Positions 29,066 through 39,194 of a stretch of DNA of 64,000 nucleotides are shown here, piece by piece. Source of the stretch: Rikenellaceae bacterium. Its GTDB lineage: Bacteria > Bacteroidota > Bacteroidia > Bacteroidales > Rikenellaceae. The notes under the pieces are model-generated. The model was not told the origin of the DNA. It searched no databases and worked only from the letters and a program-made list of their open reading frames with translations. The stretch is taken from positions 1-64,000 of the forward strand of contig SUZE01000009.1 in assembly GCA_015060075.1 (NCBI GenBank), read 5' to 3'. Every line of letters starts with the position of its first letter. Positions within the stretch are counted from its first letter, which is position 1. The position numbers and the translations under genes are program-made.

Positions 29066-30535
29066 ATGGGAACTTACAACTTTTTAGCCTTTGATTTAGG
29101 CGCAACAAGCGGTCGCTCGGTTGTTGGAACGCTACAAAATGGCAAAATTGAAATACGGGAATTAACTCGTTTTCCAAACGGAATTATTGAGTTACACGGA
29201 AAGTTTTATTGGAATCTGCTCGGCTTGTATGAGCACCTCAAAGAGGGACTTGTTGCGTGTGCCAAGGAGGGAATTACTCCGAATTCAATTGGAATAGATA
29301 CTTGGGGTGTTGATGTGGTGCCTATCGGAGAAGATGGCTCTATTCTTGGTATGCCGAGAGCCTATCGTGACCCATATACTGTGGGTGCACCCGAAAAATA
29401 CTTTGAGATTGTTCCTCGTGAGGAGGTCTACGATAAGACGGGTATTCAGATTATGAATTTCAACACCTTGTTCCAAATATATGCTGCCGTTCAGGAGGGC
29501 TATACCCCTATGGTAGAGGCGAAGCGTCTGTTGTTTATTCCCGATGCTTTGGCATATATGCTTACGGGTAAGGAGTTCTGCGAATATACCATCGCTTCGA
29601 CTTCGCAAATTCTCAACCCTCGCAATGGTAAGTTTGAAGGCTCGTTGTTGAGGGCAGCAGGCGTGAGTGCCGACATTCTCCCTGAACCTCAGTTGCCGGG
29701 CGTTGTTGTGGGAACGTTGTGCGATGCGCTTGCTACCGAAACCCGTATTGGCAAGGTTGATGTCGTTGCGGTGGCAGGACACGATACCGCTTCGGCTGTG
29801 GCAGCGGTGCCTGCCGAGAACGAGCGATTTGCATACCTCTCTTCGGGTACTTGGTCGTTGATGGGTATCGAAACCAAAGAGCCTATCATCAACGAGGAGT
29901 CATTCCGTTACAACTTTACGAACGAAGGCGGTGTTGATGGCACAACTCGCTTCTTGAAGAATATCTGCGGTATGTGGATATTGGAGCAGTGCCGTAAAGA
30001 GTGGGAGAGAGTCGGCAAGAGTTACTCCTATCCTGAAATTGTCGAGATGGCAAACTCGGCAGAGCCATTTGTGTCGTTCATCAATCCTGATGATGCATCG
30101 TTTGCCAATCCGCAGTCGATGTTGCGAGCAATCGAGGAGTTTTGTATTCGCACGGGGCAACCTGTGCCACAGAGCGACAAACAGATTGTCCGCACAATTT
30201 TCGAGAGTTTGGCACTGCGCTATCGTGAGGTGTTGGAGATATTGGAGAGCATGTCGCCATTCGAGATTGATGTGTTGCACATCATAGGTGGTGGTGCAAA
30301 AAATGCTCTGCTCAACCAATTCACTGCTAATGCCATCGGTAAGCGTGTGGTGGCAGGTCCTTCGGAGGCTACCGCTATCGGAAATATCATGATGCAGGCT
30401 ATTGGTGCAGGAGTTGTGGGCTCGTTGGCAGAGGCTCGTAAGATTATTCGTGCCTCAATTGAAACGGAGGAGTTCCTGCCCGAGAATAGTGAGCAGTGGA
30501 ACGCAGCATACGAAAAATTTCATGACTTAAAATAA
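29066..30535 (+). CDS. rhaB: Rhamnulokinase
   Basis: FGGY kinase: FLAFDLGATSGRSVVGTL, VAVAGHDTASAVAAVP, HIIGGGAKN. Confidence 0.94.
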   Translation: MGTYNFLAFDLGATSGRSVVGTLQNGKIEIRELTRFPNGIIELHGKFYWNLLGLYEHLKEGLVACAKEGITPNSIGIDTWGVDVVPIGEDGSILGMPRAYRDPYTVGAPEKYFEIVPREEVYDKTGIQIMNFNTLFQIYAAVQEGYTPMVEAKRLLFIPDALAYMLTGKEFCEYTIASTSQILNPRNGKFEGSLLRAAGVSADILPEPQLPGVVVGTLCDALATETRIGKVDVVAVAGHDTASAVAAVPAENERFAYLSSGTWSLMGIETKEPIINEESFRYNFTNEGGVDGTTRFLKNICGMWILEQCRKEWERVGKSYSYPEIVEMANSAEPFVSFINPDDASFANPQSMLRAIEEFCIRTGQPVPQSDKQIVRTIFESLALRYREVLEILESMSPFEIDVLHIIGGGAKNALLNQFTANAIGKRVVAGPSEATAIGNIMMQAIGAGVVGSLAEARKIIRASIETEEFLPENSEQWNAAYEKFHDLK

Positions 30536-30555
30536 CACAAAAAACTATTAAAACT

Positions 30556-31806
30556 ATGAATGAAGCAAAAATCAAACAGGCTTATGACATCGCAGTAGAG
30601 CGTTATGCAGAGTTCGGCATTGATGTAGAGAAGGTGCTCGAAAAGTTGCACAAGGTTGAGATTTCGATGCACTGCTGGCAGGCAGACGATGTAAATGGTT
30701 TCGAGTCGGCAGGTGACCTGACAGGCGGTATTCAGACCACAGGAAACTATCCGGGTAAGGCTCGTAATATCGAGGAGTTGCGTGCCGATATCTTGAAGGC
30801 TAAGTCGCTTATCCCCGGTAATCAGCGTTTGAACTTGCACGAGATTTATGGTGACTTCGGTGGGAAATTCGTGGACCGTGACCAAGTTGAGCCAAAACAC
30901 TTCGAGAGCTGGATGCAGTGGGGCGCAGAGCATGGAATGAAGTTGGACTTCAACTCGACTTCGTTCTCGCACGCAAAGTCGGGCGATTTGTCGTTGTCGA
31001 ATCCTAATCCGGAGATTCGCAACTTCTGGATTGAGCATACAAAGCGTTGCCGTGCTGTGGCAGAGGAGATGGGACGCCGTCAAGGTGACCCTTGTATCAT
31101 GAACTTGTGGGTACATGACGGTAGCAAGGATATTACCGTAAACCGCATGAAGTATCGCGAGTTGTTGAAGGATTCGTTGGACCAAATCTTCGCAACCAAG
31201 TACGACAATATGAAGGATTGTATCGAGTCGAAGGTGTTCGGTATCGGTTTGGAGAGCTACACCGTGGGTTCTAACGACTTCTATATCGGCTATGGCGCAC
31301 AGAACAATAAGATGGTAACCCTCGACACAGGTCACTTCCACCCAACCGAGAGCGTTGCCGACAAGTTGTCGTCATTGCTTCTATATGTTCCTGAGGTTAT
31401 GCTCCATGTGAGCCGTCCTGTTCGTTGGGATTCCGACCATGTAACCATTATGAATGACGAAACGCTCGATTTGATGCAGGAGATTGTTCGTTGCGATGCT
31501 CTCGACAAGGTACATATCGGTCTTGACTACTTCGATGCTTCGATTAACCGTATCGGTGCTTATGTAGTCGGAACACGAGCAACTCAGAAGTGTTTGTTAC
31601 GTGCTCTGTTGGAGCCAATTGCACAGTTGCGTGAGTACGAGGCAAATGGCCAGTTCTTCGAGCGTTTGGCACTCTTGGAGGAGGCGAAGGCTCTCCCTTG
31701 GAACGCAGTATGGGATATGTACTGCTTGCGCAACAATGTACCTGTCGGCGAGGCATTTATCGCTGATGTACAGAAGTATGAGAAGGAGGTAACCTCTAAA
31801 CGCTAA
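30556..31806 (+). CDS. rhaA: L-rhamnose isomerase
   Basis: MHCWQADDVNGFE...LTGGIQTTGNYPGKARN; operon context. Confidence 0.95.
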   Translation: MNEAKIKQAYDIAVERYAEFGIDVEKVLEKLHKVEISMHCWQADDVNGFESAGDLTGGIQTTGNYPGKARNIEELRADILKAKSLIPGNQRLNLHEIYGDFGGKFVDRDQVEPKHFESWMQWGAEHGMKLDFNSTSFSHAKSGDLSLSNPNPEIRNFWIEHTKRCRAVAEEMGRRQGDPCIMNLWVHDGSKDITVNRMKYRELLKDSLDQIFATKYDNMKDCIESKVFGIGLESYTVGSNDFYIGYGAQNNKMVTLDTGHFHPTESVADKLSSLLLYVPEVMLHVSRPVRWDSDHVTIMNDETLDLMQEIVRCDALDKVHIGLDYFDASINRIGAYVVGTRATQKCLLRALLEPIAQLREYEANGQFFERLALLEEAKALPWNAVWDMYCLRNNVPVGEAFIADVQKYEKEVTSKR

Positions 31807-31825
31807 TTGATTATATCTTGCAATT

Positions 31826-32863
31826 ATGGATATCTTAATTGGTCTTTTGATTATAGCGGTAGGTGCATTTTGCCAATCGAGTTGCTATGTGCCTATCAAC
31901 AAGATTAAGGGTTGGAGTTGGGAGTCGTATTGGCTCGTGCAGGGGGTCTTTGCGTGGATACTCTTCCCACTTCTCGGGGCGTTGTTGGCTGTGCCTGAGG
32001 GGCACAGCCTGCTCGAACTCCTCGAAACGGGAGATAACTTCAATATCTTGATGACCGTTGTATTCGGTGTGCTGTGGGGGATTGGAGGTTTGACCTTCGG
32101 ACTCTCGATGCGCTATCTCGGTGTTGCACTCGGTCAGAGCATTGCTCTCGGAACATGTGCCGCAGGAGGTACTCTTTTAGGACCTGTATTGCTCAACGCC
32201 TTCTTCCCTGAGAGGGGTGCGTTGGAGTCACTTACTTTTTCAGTTATTTCGGGCGTGGTTGTAACCTTGCTCGGTATTGCAATTATTGGTGTGGCAGGTA
32301 TGATGAAGGCGAACTCTCTTCCGGAGGAGGAGAAGAAAGTGGCAGTCAAGGATTTCAATTTCCCGAAGGGTATCGCTATCGCTCTGTTGGCGGGTGTTAT
32401 GAGTGGCTGCTTCAATGTAGGTTTGGAGTTCGGCAAGGATATCAACTTTGGCGAATTGACAGCCCCTATGTTTAAGACCTTACCTGCTACGCTGCTCGTA
32501 ACTTTGGGCGGATTCCTCACAAATGCGGTCTATTGCCTATATCAGAACTATAAAAACAAGAGTTTCTGCGACTACAAGCAGGGCAAATTGTGGGGTAATA
32601 ACCTTTTGTTCTGCGCATTGGCAGGAGCGTTGTGGTACAGTCAATTCTTCGGATTGAGCCTTGGTAAGGGATTTCTTACCGAGTCGCCAACGCTGATGAC
32701 TTTGTCGTTCTGTATCTTGATGTCGCTGAATGTTACATTCGCAAATCTTTGGGGCATAATTCTTAAAGAGTGGAAGGGCTGCTCGAAAAAGACCATTGCA
32801 GTACTTGTTTTGGGTATTGTAGTTTTGGTTTTGAGTTCATTCCTTCCTGAGTTGTTAAAATAA
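31826..32863 (+). CDS. rhaT: L-rhamnose/proton symporter
   Basis: Ten-TM RhaT family, SCYVPINKIKGWSWESYWLVQG...FGVLWGIGGLTFGLSMRYLG. Confidence 0.93.
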   Translation: MDILIGLLIIAVGAFCQSSCYVPINKIKGWSWESYWLVQGVFAWILFPLLGALLAVPEGHSLLELLETGDNFNILMTVVFGVLWGIGGLTFGLSMRYLGVALGQSIALGTCAAGGTLLGPVLLNAFFPERGALESLTFSVISGVVVTLLGIAIIGVAGMMKANSLPEEEKKVAVKDFNFPKGIAIALLAGVMSGCFNVGLEFGKDINFGELTAPMFKTLPATLLVTLGGFLTNAVYCLYQNYKNKSFCDYKQGKLWGNNLLFCALAGALWYSQFFGLSLGKGFLTESPTLMTLSFCILMSLNVTFANLWGIILKEWKGCSKKTIAVLVLGIVVLVLSSFLPELLK

Positions 32864-32875
32864 TAGGTAAAGAGT

Positions 32876-33685
32876 ATGAAATCAATATTGGAAAATCGCC
32901 CTGCACTTGCTGCCGAGGTTGAGAAGGTTGCCGAGGTGGCAGGTTATCTATGGCAGAAAGGTTGGGCAGAGCGTAACGGTGGTAACATTACGGTAAATAT
33001 CACCGAATATATCGATGACGAGATTAAGGCGTTGCCTGCAATCAGCGAGGTCTATCAGATTGGCGCAGTGTTGCCACACTTGAAGGGTTGCTACTTCTAC
33101 TGCAAGGGTACAAATATGCGTATGCGTGATTTGGCTCGCCGACCTATGGAGAATGGCTCTATTATCCGTATCTTGGAGGATTGCGCATCGTACGTTATCA
33201 TAGCAGATAACCTCGTAAAGCCTACTTCGGAATTGCCTTCGCATCTTAGCGTACACAACCACCTTATCAGCATAGGCTCGCCGTATAAGGCTTCGTTGCA
33301 TACCCACCCAATTGAGTTGGTGGCGATGTCGCATAGCAAGAAGTTTCTCGAAAAAGATGTCGCCACAAAGTTGTTGTGGAGCATGATTCCCGAAACAAAG
33401 GCTTTCTGCCCTCGTGGATTGGGTATCGTGCCTTACAAGTTGCCCGGCTCGGTTGAGTTGGCAGAGGCTACAATTGCAGAGTTGGCAGACTACGATGTCG
33501 TGATGTGGGAGAAGCATGGCGTATTCGCAGTTGATTGCGATATTATGCAGGCTTTCGACCAGGTCGATGTGCTGAACAAGTCAGCCCTTATATATATGGC
33601 AGCGAAGACTATGGGATTTGAACCTGAGGGTATGAGCGATGAACAGATGCGTGAGATGTCTGTGGCATTCAATCTGCCTAAATAA
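32876..33685 (+). CDS. rhaD: Rhamnulose-1-phosphate aldolase
   Basis: Class II aldolase: GNITVNITEY, LHTHPIELVAMSH, WEKHGVF. Confidence 0.93.
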   Translation: MKSILENRPALAAEVEKVAEVAGYLWQKGWAERNGGNITVNITEYIDDEIKALPAISEVYQIGAVLPHLKGCYFYCKGTNMRMRDLARRPMENGSIIRILEDCASYVIIADNLVKPTSELPSHLSVHNHLISIGSPYKASLHTHPIELVAMSHSKKFLEKDVATKLLWSMIPETKAFCPRGLGIVPYKLPGSVELAEATIAELADYDVVMWEKHGVFAVDCDIMQAFDQVDVLNKSALIYMAAKTMGFEPEGMSDEQMREMSVAFNLPK

Positions 33686-33840
33686 TCGGCGTAAAGATAA
33701 AACTATAAAGAATAGAACTTCATCTACAATCGTATTGTCGTCACTCTTGTTGATTGGTTGATGCAACCGACTCGACTGCGGAGCACTTGGTATTCAACCG
33801 CACCGTAACGTTGAAGGACTCGTGGGCGAAAATCAACAAA

Positions 33841-33877
33841 AAGAGTGTGTTCAAAAAACTTGTTGAACACACTCTTT
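33841..33877. terminator. Hairpin terminator
   Basis: AGAGTGTGTTCAA-aaaacttg-TTGAACACACTCT. Confidence 0.75.
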
Positions 33878-33887
33878 GCCATTATAT

Positions 33888-35246
33888 CTATCCTCTTGGT
33901 TTTGGTTTCTCGATACGGAGTTTTTGTCCGGGACGAATAACCGTGGATTTCAACCTATTCCACTTCATCAACTCCTTAACGGTACAACGGTTGCGCTTTG
34001 CGATAAGTCCGAGGTTGTCGCCTTTGCGCACGGTGTAGATATAGCCGACACCTTCGGCTCGCTTCTTCTCCAAGTTGGCAGGATTGAGGTACTCCTTCAA
34101 ATAGAGCGAATCCTTCTCGTGTATCGCCTTTTCGTTCGAGATAAACTCACTCGTATAGCGTGTAGGAAGTCGCAACGAATAGGCCTTTTTTGTTGCCGGT
34201 ACGATATCCAACTTATATTGCGGATTCAAATCACGCAGCGTCTCAATCGGAATGTTGAGTGTTGAGGCCACTTGTCCAAGGTGCATCACACGATGTACCA
34301 TTACCGTATCCGTAGCGATACAATCGGGGGTTGCTTTTGGCTCGATATTGTGCGCCTTGTGGTAGGTGTAGGCGTATGCTGCGGCGATATATTTCGGCAC
34401 ATATCCTCGGGTCTCTCGTGGCAGAAAATCGTATATATCCCAAAAAGTTTTGCAATTCTCGCCTGCACGAGCCAAGGCTCGATTTACGTTGCCCGGACCA
34501 CAGTTGTAGGCGGCAATAGCAAGAGTCCAATCGCCGTATGTCTTATAGAGATGTGCGAGGAACTTGCAGGCTGCACGGGTTGATTTCAGAACATCGCAAC
34601 GCTCATCGACCAATGAATTTATCTCCAATCCGAGATTTTTGCCCGTAGCAGGCATAAACTGCCACAAACCAACTGCTCCCATGCGAGAGGTTGCACGAAT
34701 GGAGAGGTTTGATTCGATAATCGGCAGATAGCGCAACTCCAATGGTAACCCCGCAGCGTGTAACTCCTCCTCTATAATCGGAAAGTAATATTTCGATAGT
34801 GCAAGAACGCTTGATAATGAACTCCAACGACCATTGAGATATTGATTGATGAAGTTGCGTACGATATAGTTGTAGGGGAGGTGTACGGGTGAAACCATAT
34901 CCAGCAATCGCTGCTTATAGAGCGAATCGACAGGAGTGTTCTCTGTCGTGTCGTCATCGCCTGCGTATGTGTCGAAGAAAGATTTTTCGCTCTGCGCTTG
35001 GTGGAGTACAGTCCAAGCCTCTACAAGAGAGTCTATTTCGGCAGGGGAGTGCGCAAGGTGTAGAGTGTCAATGCGTGGTGCGGGCGTTGGCTTTACTTTT
35101 ATAGTATCGGTGATAACCACTCGTATAGTGTCATATACGGGTATGACAACCGTTTGCGTCTCATTCCTTTTGCGTTTGGCTGCCAATGTTGTAGGTGATA
35201 TGCACAATGCAATAAGAACGAGCAGTAGTATAGTTCGTTTAAGCAT
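33888..35246 (-). CDS. mltD: Membrane-bound lytic transglycosylase with LysM (MltD-like)
   Basis: IIESNLSIRATSRMGAVGLWQFMPATGKNLGL and C-terminal LysM YTVRKGDNLGLIAKRNRCTVKELMKWN. Confidence 0.9.
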   Translation of the reverse strand: MLKRTILLLVLIALCISPTTLAAKRKRNETQTVVIPVYDTIRVVITDTIKVKPTPAPRIDTLHLAHSPAEIDSLVEAWTVLHQAQSEKSFFDTYAGDDDTTENTPVDSLYKQRLLDMVSPVHLPYNYIVRNFINQYLNGRWSSLSSVLALSKYYFPIIEEELHAAGLPLELRYLPIIESNLSIRATSRMGAVGLWQFMPATGKNLGLEINSLVDERCDVLKSTRAACKFLAHLYKTYGDWTLAIAAYNCGPGNVNRALARAGENCKTFWDIYDFLPRETRGYVPKYIAAAYAYTYHKAHNIEPKATPDCIATDTVMVHRVMHLGQVASTLNIPIETLRDLNPQYKLDIVPATKKAYSLRLPTRYTSEFISNEKAIHEKDSLYLKEYLNPANLEKKRAEGVGYIYTVRKGDNLGLIAKRNRCTVKELMKWNRLKSTVIRPGQKLRIEKPKPRG

Positions 35247-35254
35247 AATCGTTT

Positions 35255-36610
35255 TTAGAATGTAAGACCAAGGCTCATGCCGAGCGTTGTACCTCCGCCG
35301 CTATATGGCGACATTCGGTTATACGAATATCCGACCACAGGGGATAGGCTGACGCTCAAATCCTTCGAGATATCATAATCTCGCAGATGGGCATCGACAT
35401 GGGCATCGACAATCTGCAATATGTAGAGTCCTGCCGTAAGGATTATACACAAATCTCGGTTACGGCGGTAGCTATTACGAAGATTTTTGAGGAATGTGGC
35501 CGAGTATCGACCTCCAAATTCGTCTAATGAACCATCTGGGTAGAGGTCAGGGTTAGCGTCATAGTCGGCTTTTAGGCGATATGCCTTCTTGAATCGCTGA
35601 AAACCTCGGTTATTCCAATCAATACAATATATTGTGGTTGCAAAACCTCCGACAACGATAGGTACACGCCAATAACTTTGGTTAAATATCTGACCGGCAC
35701 CCGGGCAAATCATTGCGAGAGTTGTAGCCTTGTTGATGCGGGAAACCTCGTTTGTGGAGTACTTCACACAGGCATCACCGATAAAGTAGAGATATGAAGC
35801 AATGGTCGATATCATAAACGCCTGCTTCATTGTGTTGTACTTTATCATTTCGCGTTGCAGCGAGTTTAATTCAGGCGTTCGCAGCAGACTCTGGTCGGTT
35901 ATGCGGTCGAACTCAGCCTTCAAAGGCTTATACTTGCTGTTGCTCCACAAGCACAATCCGAGCGATGCTCCAACCGTACCATAAAGTATCGGCAGTTTCC
36001 AATACTGCTTGTTGTAAATCTGTCCGAAACCCGGCATAATGGCAGATGCGATACAGACATTACGCAGCGACATCGAGTCGCTGATAAAAGGTGTACGATT
36101 CTCCTTTCGTTCGAGTCGCTTGCGCTGTCGCTCGGTCAGAGTATCTTTTGCCAATGAGTCGAGCATAAGGCTGTCACGCAATCTGATACTGTCACGAGCC
36201 ATTTCGATGCTGTCACGACCAAATATAGACCTACGCAGCGAGTCGGGAAGTTGCTTGCGGATATTCTCTCGGATTTTTGTTAATGAGTCCGGGGCGATTT
36301 TTCGCAAGGTATCAACGAGTTTTGCTATTCGCACGGAGTCCATTTTTGCTCGCTCTACTGAGTCGGGGTAGTATGCCTGACCACTGCGGATTATCGTGCG
36401 CTCTCCCGTTCTTTGGCGGGCAAATGGGTTTATTTGAGCATCAGCCGAAAGAGAGATGCAGACAAACAATGCACAAAGCAAGAGTGTTATTACTCTGCTC
36501 TTTGCGATTTGTCCGATATGTAACCCTCTAATCTTCAAAACGAAAAGTTGCTTATAATTTGCTAAATTTTTGTACAAACTTCTCGATATCCTTGTCCGAA
36601 GCGAAGTCAA
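35255..36610 (-). CDS. DUF5683-like membrane-associated protein
   Basis: AIMPGFGQIYNKQYWKLPILYG and ATTLAMICPGAGQIFNQSYWRVPIV; true start is probably internal (ORF overlaps parB end). Confidence 0.8.
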   Translation of the reverse strand: MTSLRTRISRSLYKNLANYKQLFVLKIRGLHIGQIAKSRVITLLLCALFVCISLSADAQINPFARQRTGERTIIRSGQAYYPDSVERAKMDSVRIAKLVDTLRKIAPDSLTKIRENIRKQLPDSLRRSIFGRDSIEMARDSIRLRDSLMLDSLAKDTLTERQRKRLERKENRTPFISDSMSLRNVCIASAIMPGFGQIYNKQYWKLPILYGTVGASLGLCLWSNSKYKPLKAEFDRITDQSLLRTPELNSLQREMIKYNTMKQAFMISTIASYLYFIGDACVKYSTNEVSRINKATTLAMICPGAGQIFNQSYWRVPIVVGGFATTIYCIDWNNRGFQRFKKAYRLKADYDANPDLYPDGSLDEFGGRYSATFLKNLRNSYRRNRDLCIILTAGLYILQIVDAHVDAHLRDYDISKDLSVSLSPVVGYSYNRMSPYSGGGTTLGMSLGLTF

Positions 36611-37415
36611 TAATGATTTTACCTCCTCCGTTCTTACCTCGCTTGATGGAGATATCCTGCGAGAAGAACTTTTCGAGATACTCTACCAGCAGGCTGTACG
36701 ACATAGGGTACTCCTCATCATTTACGGTTGATGCACTCTTTGGTCGCTTCTCCGATGCAAGGCGTACCAAATCTTCGAGCTGGCGCACCGAAAGATTGCT
36801 CTTTACACATCGTTTGAGCAATGACAACTGCTTCGCTTTACTCTCTGCCGATGCAATGGCTTTGGCGTGTCCCATCGAGATTATACCACCCTTGATAGCA
36901 AACTGCACTTCATCTGGCAGATTTAATAGGCGGAGATAATTCGCTACGGTTGAACGCTTCTTGCCAAGTCTTTCGGCGAGAGCCTCCTGTGTCAAACCGC
37001 ACTCCTCGATAAGTCGCTGCATGCCAAGCGAAATTTCGATGGCGTTGAGGTCCTCGCGCTGGATATTCTCCACGAGAGCCATGGCGTGGAGCGTTGTATC
37101 ATCAACTTCACGGATATATGCAGGCAACGCCTCCAATCCCGCCTTTTCGGCTGCACGCCAACGGCGCTCACCGCTAATGATGATATATTTGTCGCCACTG
37201 CGCTTTACGGTGATAGGTTGGATAAGTCCCAATTGGCGAATAGACTCTGCCAACTCTTCGAGAGCCTCTTCGTCAAACTCAGTACGAGGCTGTGTTGGGT
37301 TAGGAACGATATCCGCAATACGGATTTCGCTCATCTCTTCCATGGGTTTAGCCTTAACCTCTATGTTTCCGCCAAACAGAGCGTCTAATCCACGCCCGAG
37401 TCCTTTCTGTTTCAT
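36552..37415 (-). CDS. parB: Chromosome partitioning protein ParB
   Basis: LGRGLDALFGG, IVPNPTQPRTEFDEEALEELAESIRQLGLIQPI, GERRWRAAEKAG. Confidence 0.96.
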   Translation of the reverse strand: MKQKGLGRGLDALFGGNIEVKAKPMEEMSEIRIADIVPNPTQPRTEFDEEALEELAESIRQLGLIQPITVKRSGDKYIIISGERRWRAAEKAGLEALPAYIREVDDTTLHAMALVENIQREDLNAIEISLGMQRLIEECGLTQEALAERLGKKRSTVANYLRLLNLPDEVQFAIKGGIISMGHAKAIASAESKAKQLSLLKRCVKSNLSVRQLEDLVRLASEKRPKSASTVNDEEYPMSYSLLVEYLEKFFSQDISIKRGKNGGGKIIIDFASDKDIEKFVQKFSKL

Positions 37416-38197
37416 TATTTGGTTGCTTTTTTACGATTTCTCTTCAAAAACTCCTTTGCCAAGAGGAGATAGTTTACTGCTCCACTTGCCGAGGCATCAT
37501 AGAGCATAATCGGCTTTCCGTGCGAAGGCGCTTCACCTAAACGGATATTTCGTTGAATTATTGTGTCATAGGCGAGTGGTCCAAAATGCTCACGCACCTC
37601 GGTTGCCACCTGATTGTTCAGACGATTGCGCATATACATCGTAAGCAGGAAGCCCTCAATTTCGAGTGACGGGTTGAGATTTCCCTTGACAATCTTTATC
37701 GTGTTGAGCAACTTGCTCAATCCTTCGAGAGCGAGGTATTCGCACTGTACGGGAATAAGTACCGAGTCTGCCGCCGTAAGGATATTTACAGTAGTAAAAC
37801 CGAGCGATGGCGAGCAGTCGATAAAGATATAGTCGAACTTGTTGCGTACGCTCTCGATAATGCCCTTTACGACATGGTGGCTGTTCTCCATTGATGGGAG
37901 TTCTGTGTCGGCAGCAACAAGGTTGATGCTCGAAGGCAACACCCAAAGATTTTTGACATCTTCGCTATGGAGCATAACCTCCTCGGCGGTGCGTTCGCCA
38001 ATGATACATTCGTAGATGCCCTCCGAGTTGATGTCAAAGCCCAAACCCGAGGTTGCATTTGCCTGCGGGTCTGCATCAATCAGTAGCACCTTCTTACCCA
38101 GCAATGCAATTGATGCCGAGAGGTTTATGGCAGTGGTGGTCTTTCCTACGCCACCTTTTTGGTTTGCTAACGCTACAACTTTACCCATATTGGTCAA
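37415..38197 (-). CDS. parA: Chromosome partitioning ATPase ParA/Soj
   Basis: KVVALANQKGGVGKTTTAINLSASIALLGKKVLLIDADPQANATSGLG. Confidence 0.97.
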   Translation of the reverse strand: MTNMGKVVALANQKGGVGKTTTAINLSASIALLGKKVLLIDADPQANATSGLGFDINSEGIYECIIGERTAEEVMLHSEDVKNLWVLPSSINLVAADTELPSMENSHHVVKGIIESVRNKFDYIFIDCSPSLGFTTVNILTAADSVLIPVQCEYLALEGLSKLLNTIKIVKGNLNPSLEIEGFLLTMYMRNRLNNQVATEVREHFGPLAYDTIIQRNIRLGEAPSHGKPIMLYDASASGAVNYLLLAKEFLKRNRKKATK

Positions 38198-38330
38198 ACT
38201 CTTTCCGTGAGTTATTATAAATAATAATTGGGCAAATTTAATAATTTTAATTTGATTTACCCAAATAAACTTTCGCTTTTACTCGAAAATGCTTAACTTC
38301 GCACTCGAAAAGAGTGTAAAACTGACCATG

Positions 38331-39179
38331 GAGAGAACTTATAAGATACGAATATTTCCGACCGTAGGCGATATGGTCGTAATGCTTCTACTCTTTTTTA
38401 CGGTGCAGATGCTGACCGGAATGGTGGCAAACTTATTGGGGCTTGTTCCACCTGCGACAAGTGCAATAGATGCAGTGGATATCGAAACATATATGAACGA
38501 GCAGGAGGCTCTCGGGCGATATATTGCAATATTCTATCCTGTTTCGTTCCTCCTTTCGATAGGCGCTTTGTGGCTCTATGTCCGTCTGCGTGGTGGTAAG
38601 AGAAGTATTCATATCAACCATTCGGCTTCGGGTTTCAATCCAAGCGTGGTTTTGGTGGGTGTGCTATGGCTCTTTTCGGCACAGATTATCCTCGAACCAT
38701 TGATGTCACAACTACCTCAAAGTGAAGGTGGCGGATTTGGACGAGGCTTTTGGGCGTGCTTTACGGCAGTTGTTTCGGCTGCCGTGTTGGAGGAGTTGTT
38801 GTGTAGAGGTTTGATATTTGAGGTGCTACATAAACGATTAGGAGTGAAGACCTCGATACTCTTCTCGTCACTGTTTTTTGGATTGATACATTTCGATATC
38901 GCTACTGCAATAGTGGCGGTTGTGGCGGGTATTATCTTTGGTGTCTTATATGTTCGCACCTCCTCACTCTATACGACTATCATCATTCACTCTATAAATA
39001 ACACCTTGGCGTTTGCGATGATATGTTGTGGAGTAGGCGATATGTCGCTCTACGATATTGTTGGTGGCGGAGTGGCATATTGGATAGTTTATGGTATCGC
39101 TGCGGCGATATTTTTGGCATGCTCCATTGAGGCATACCTCAAAATTTTCAAACAAAAGGAATCGAAAATAAACTCTTAA
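38331..39179 (+). CDS. CPBP family intramembrane metalloprotease
   Basis: EELLCRGLIFEVLHKR and FGLIHFD motifs; multi-TM; start MERTYKIR preferred. Confidence 0.88.
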   Translation, partial: ERTYKIRIFPTVGDMVVMLLLFFTVQMLTGMVANLLGLVPPATSAIDAVDIETYMNEQEALGRYIAIFYPVSFLLSIGALWLYVRLRGGKRSIHINHSASGFNPSVVLVGVLWLFSAQIILEPLMSQLPQSEGGGFGRGFWACFTAVVSAAVLEELLCRGLIFEVLHKRLGVKTSILFSSLFFGLIHFDIATAIVAVVAGIIFGVLYVRTSSLYTTIIIHSINNTLAFAMICCGVGDMSLYDIVGGGVAYWIVYGIAAAIFLACSIEAYLKIFKQKESKINS

Positions 39180-39194
39180 TTCTCAATTTTCAAC

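Noticed and set aside
30520-31341. 273-aa minus-strand ORF opposite rhaA
   Set aside because: Antisense to a highly conserved enzyme gene; no recognisable domain and no promoter.
36552-38197. parAB considered as a plasmid/integrative element partition system
   Set aside because: Chromosomal-type ParA/ParB followed by DUF5683 and MltD, an ordinary Bacteroidetes chromosomal arrangement; no mobility genes nearby.
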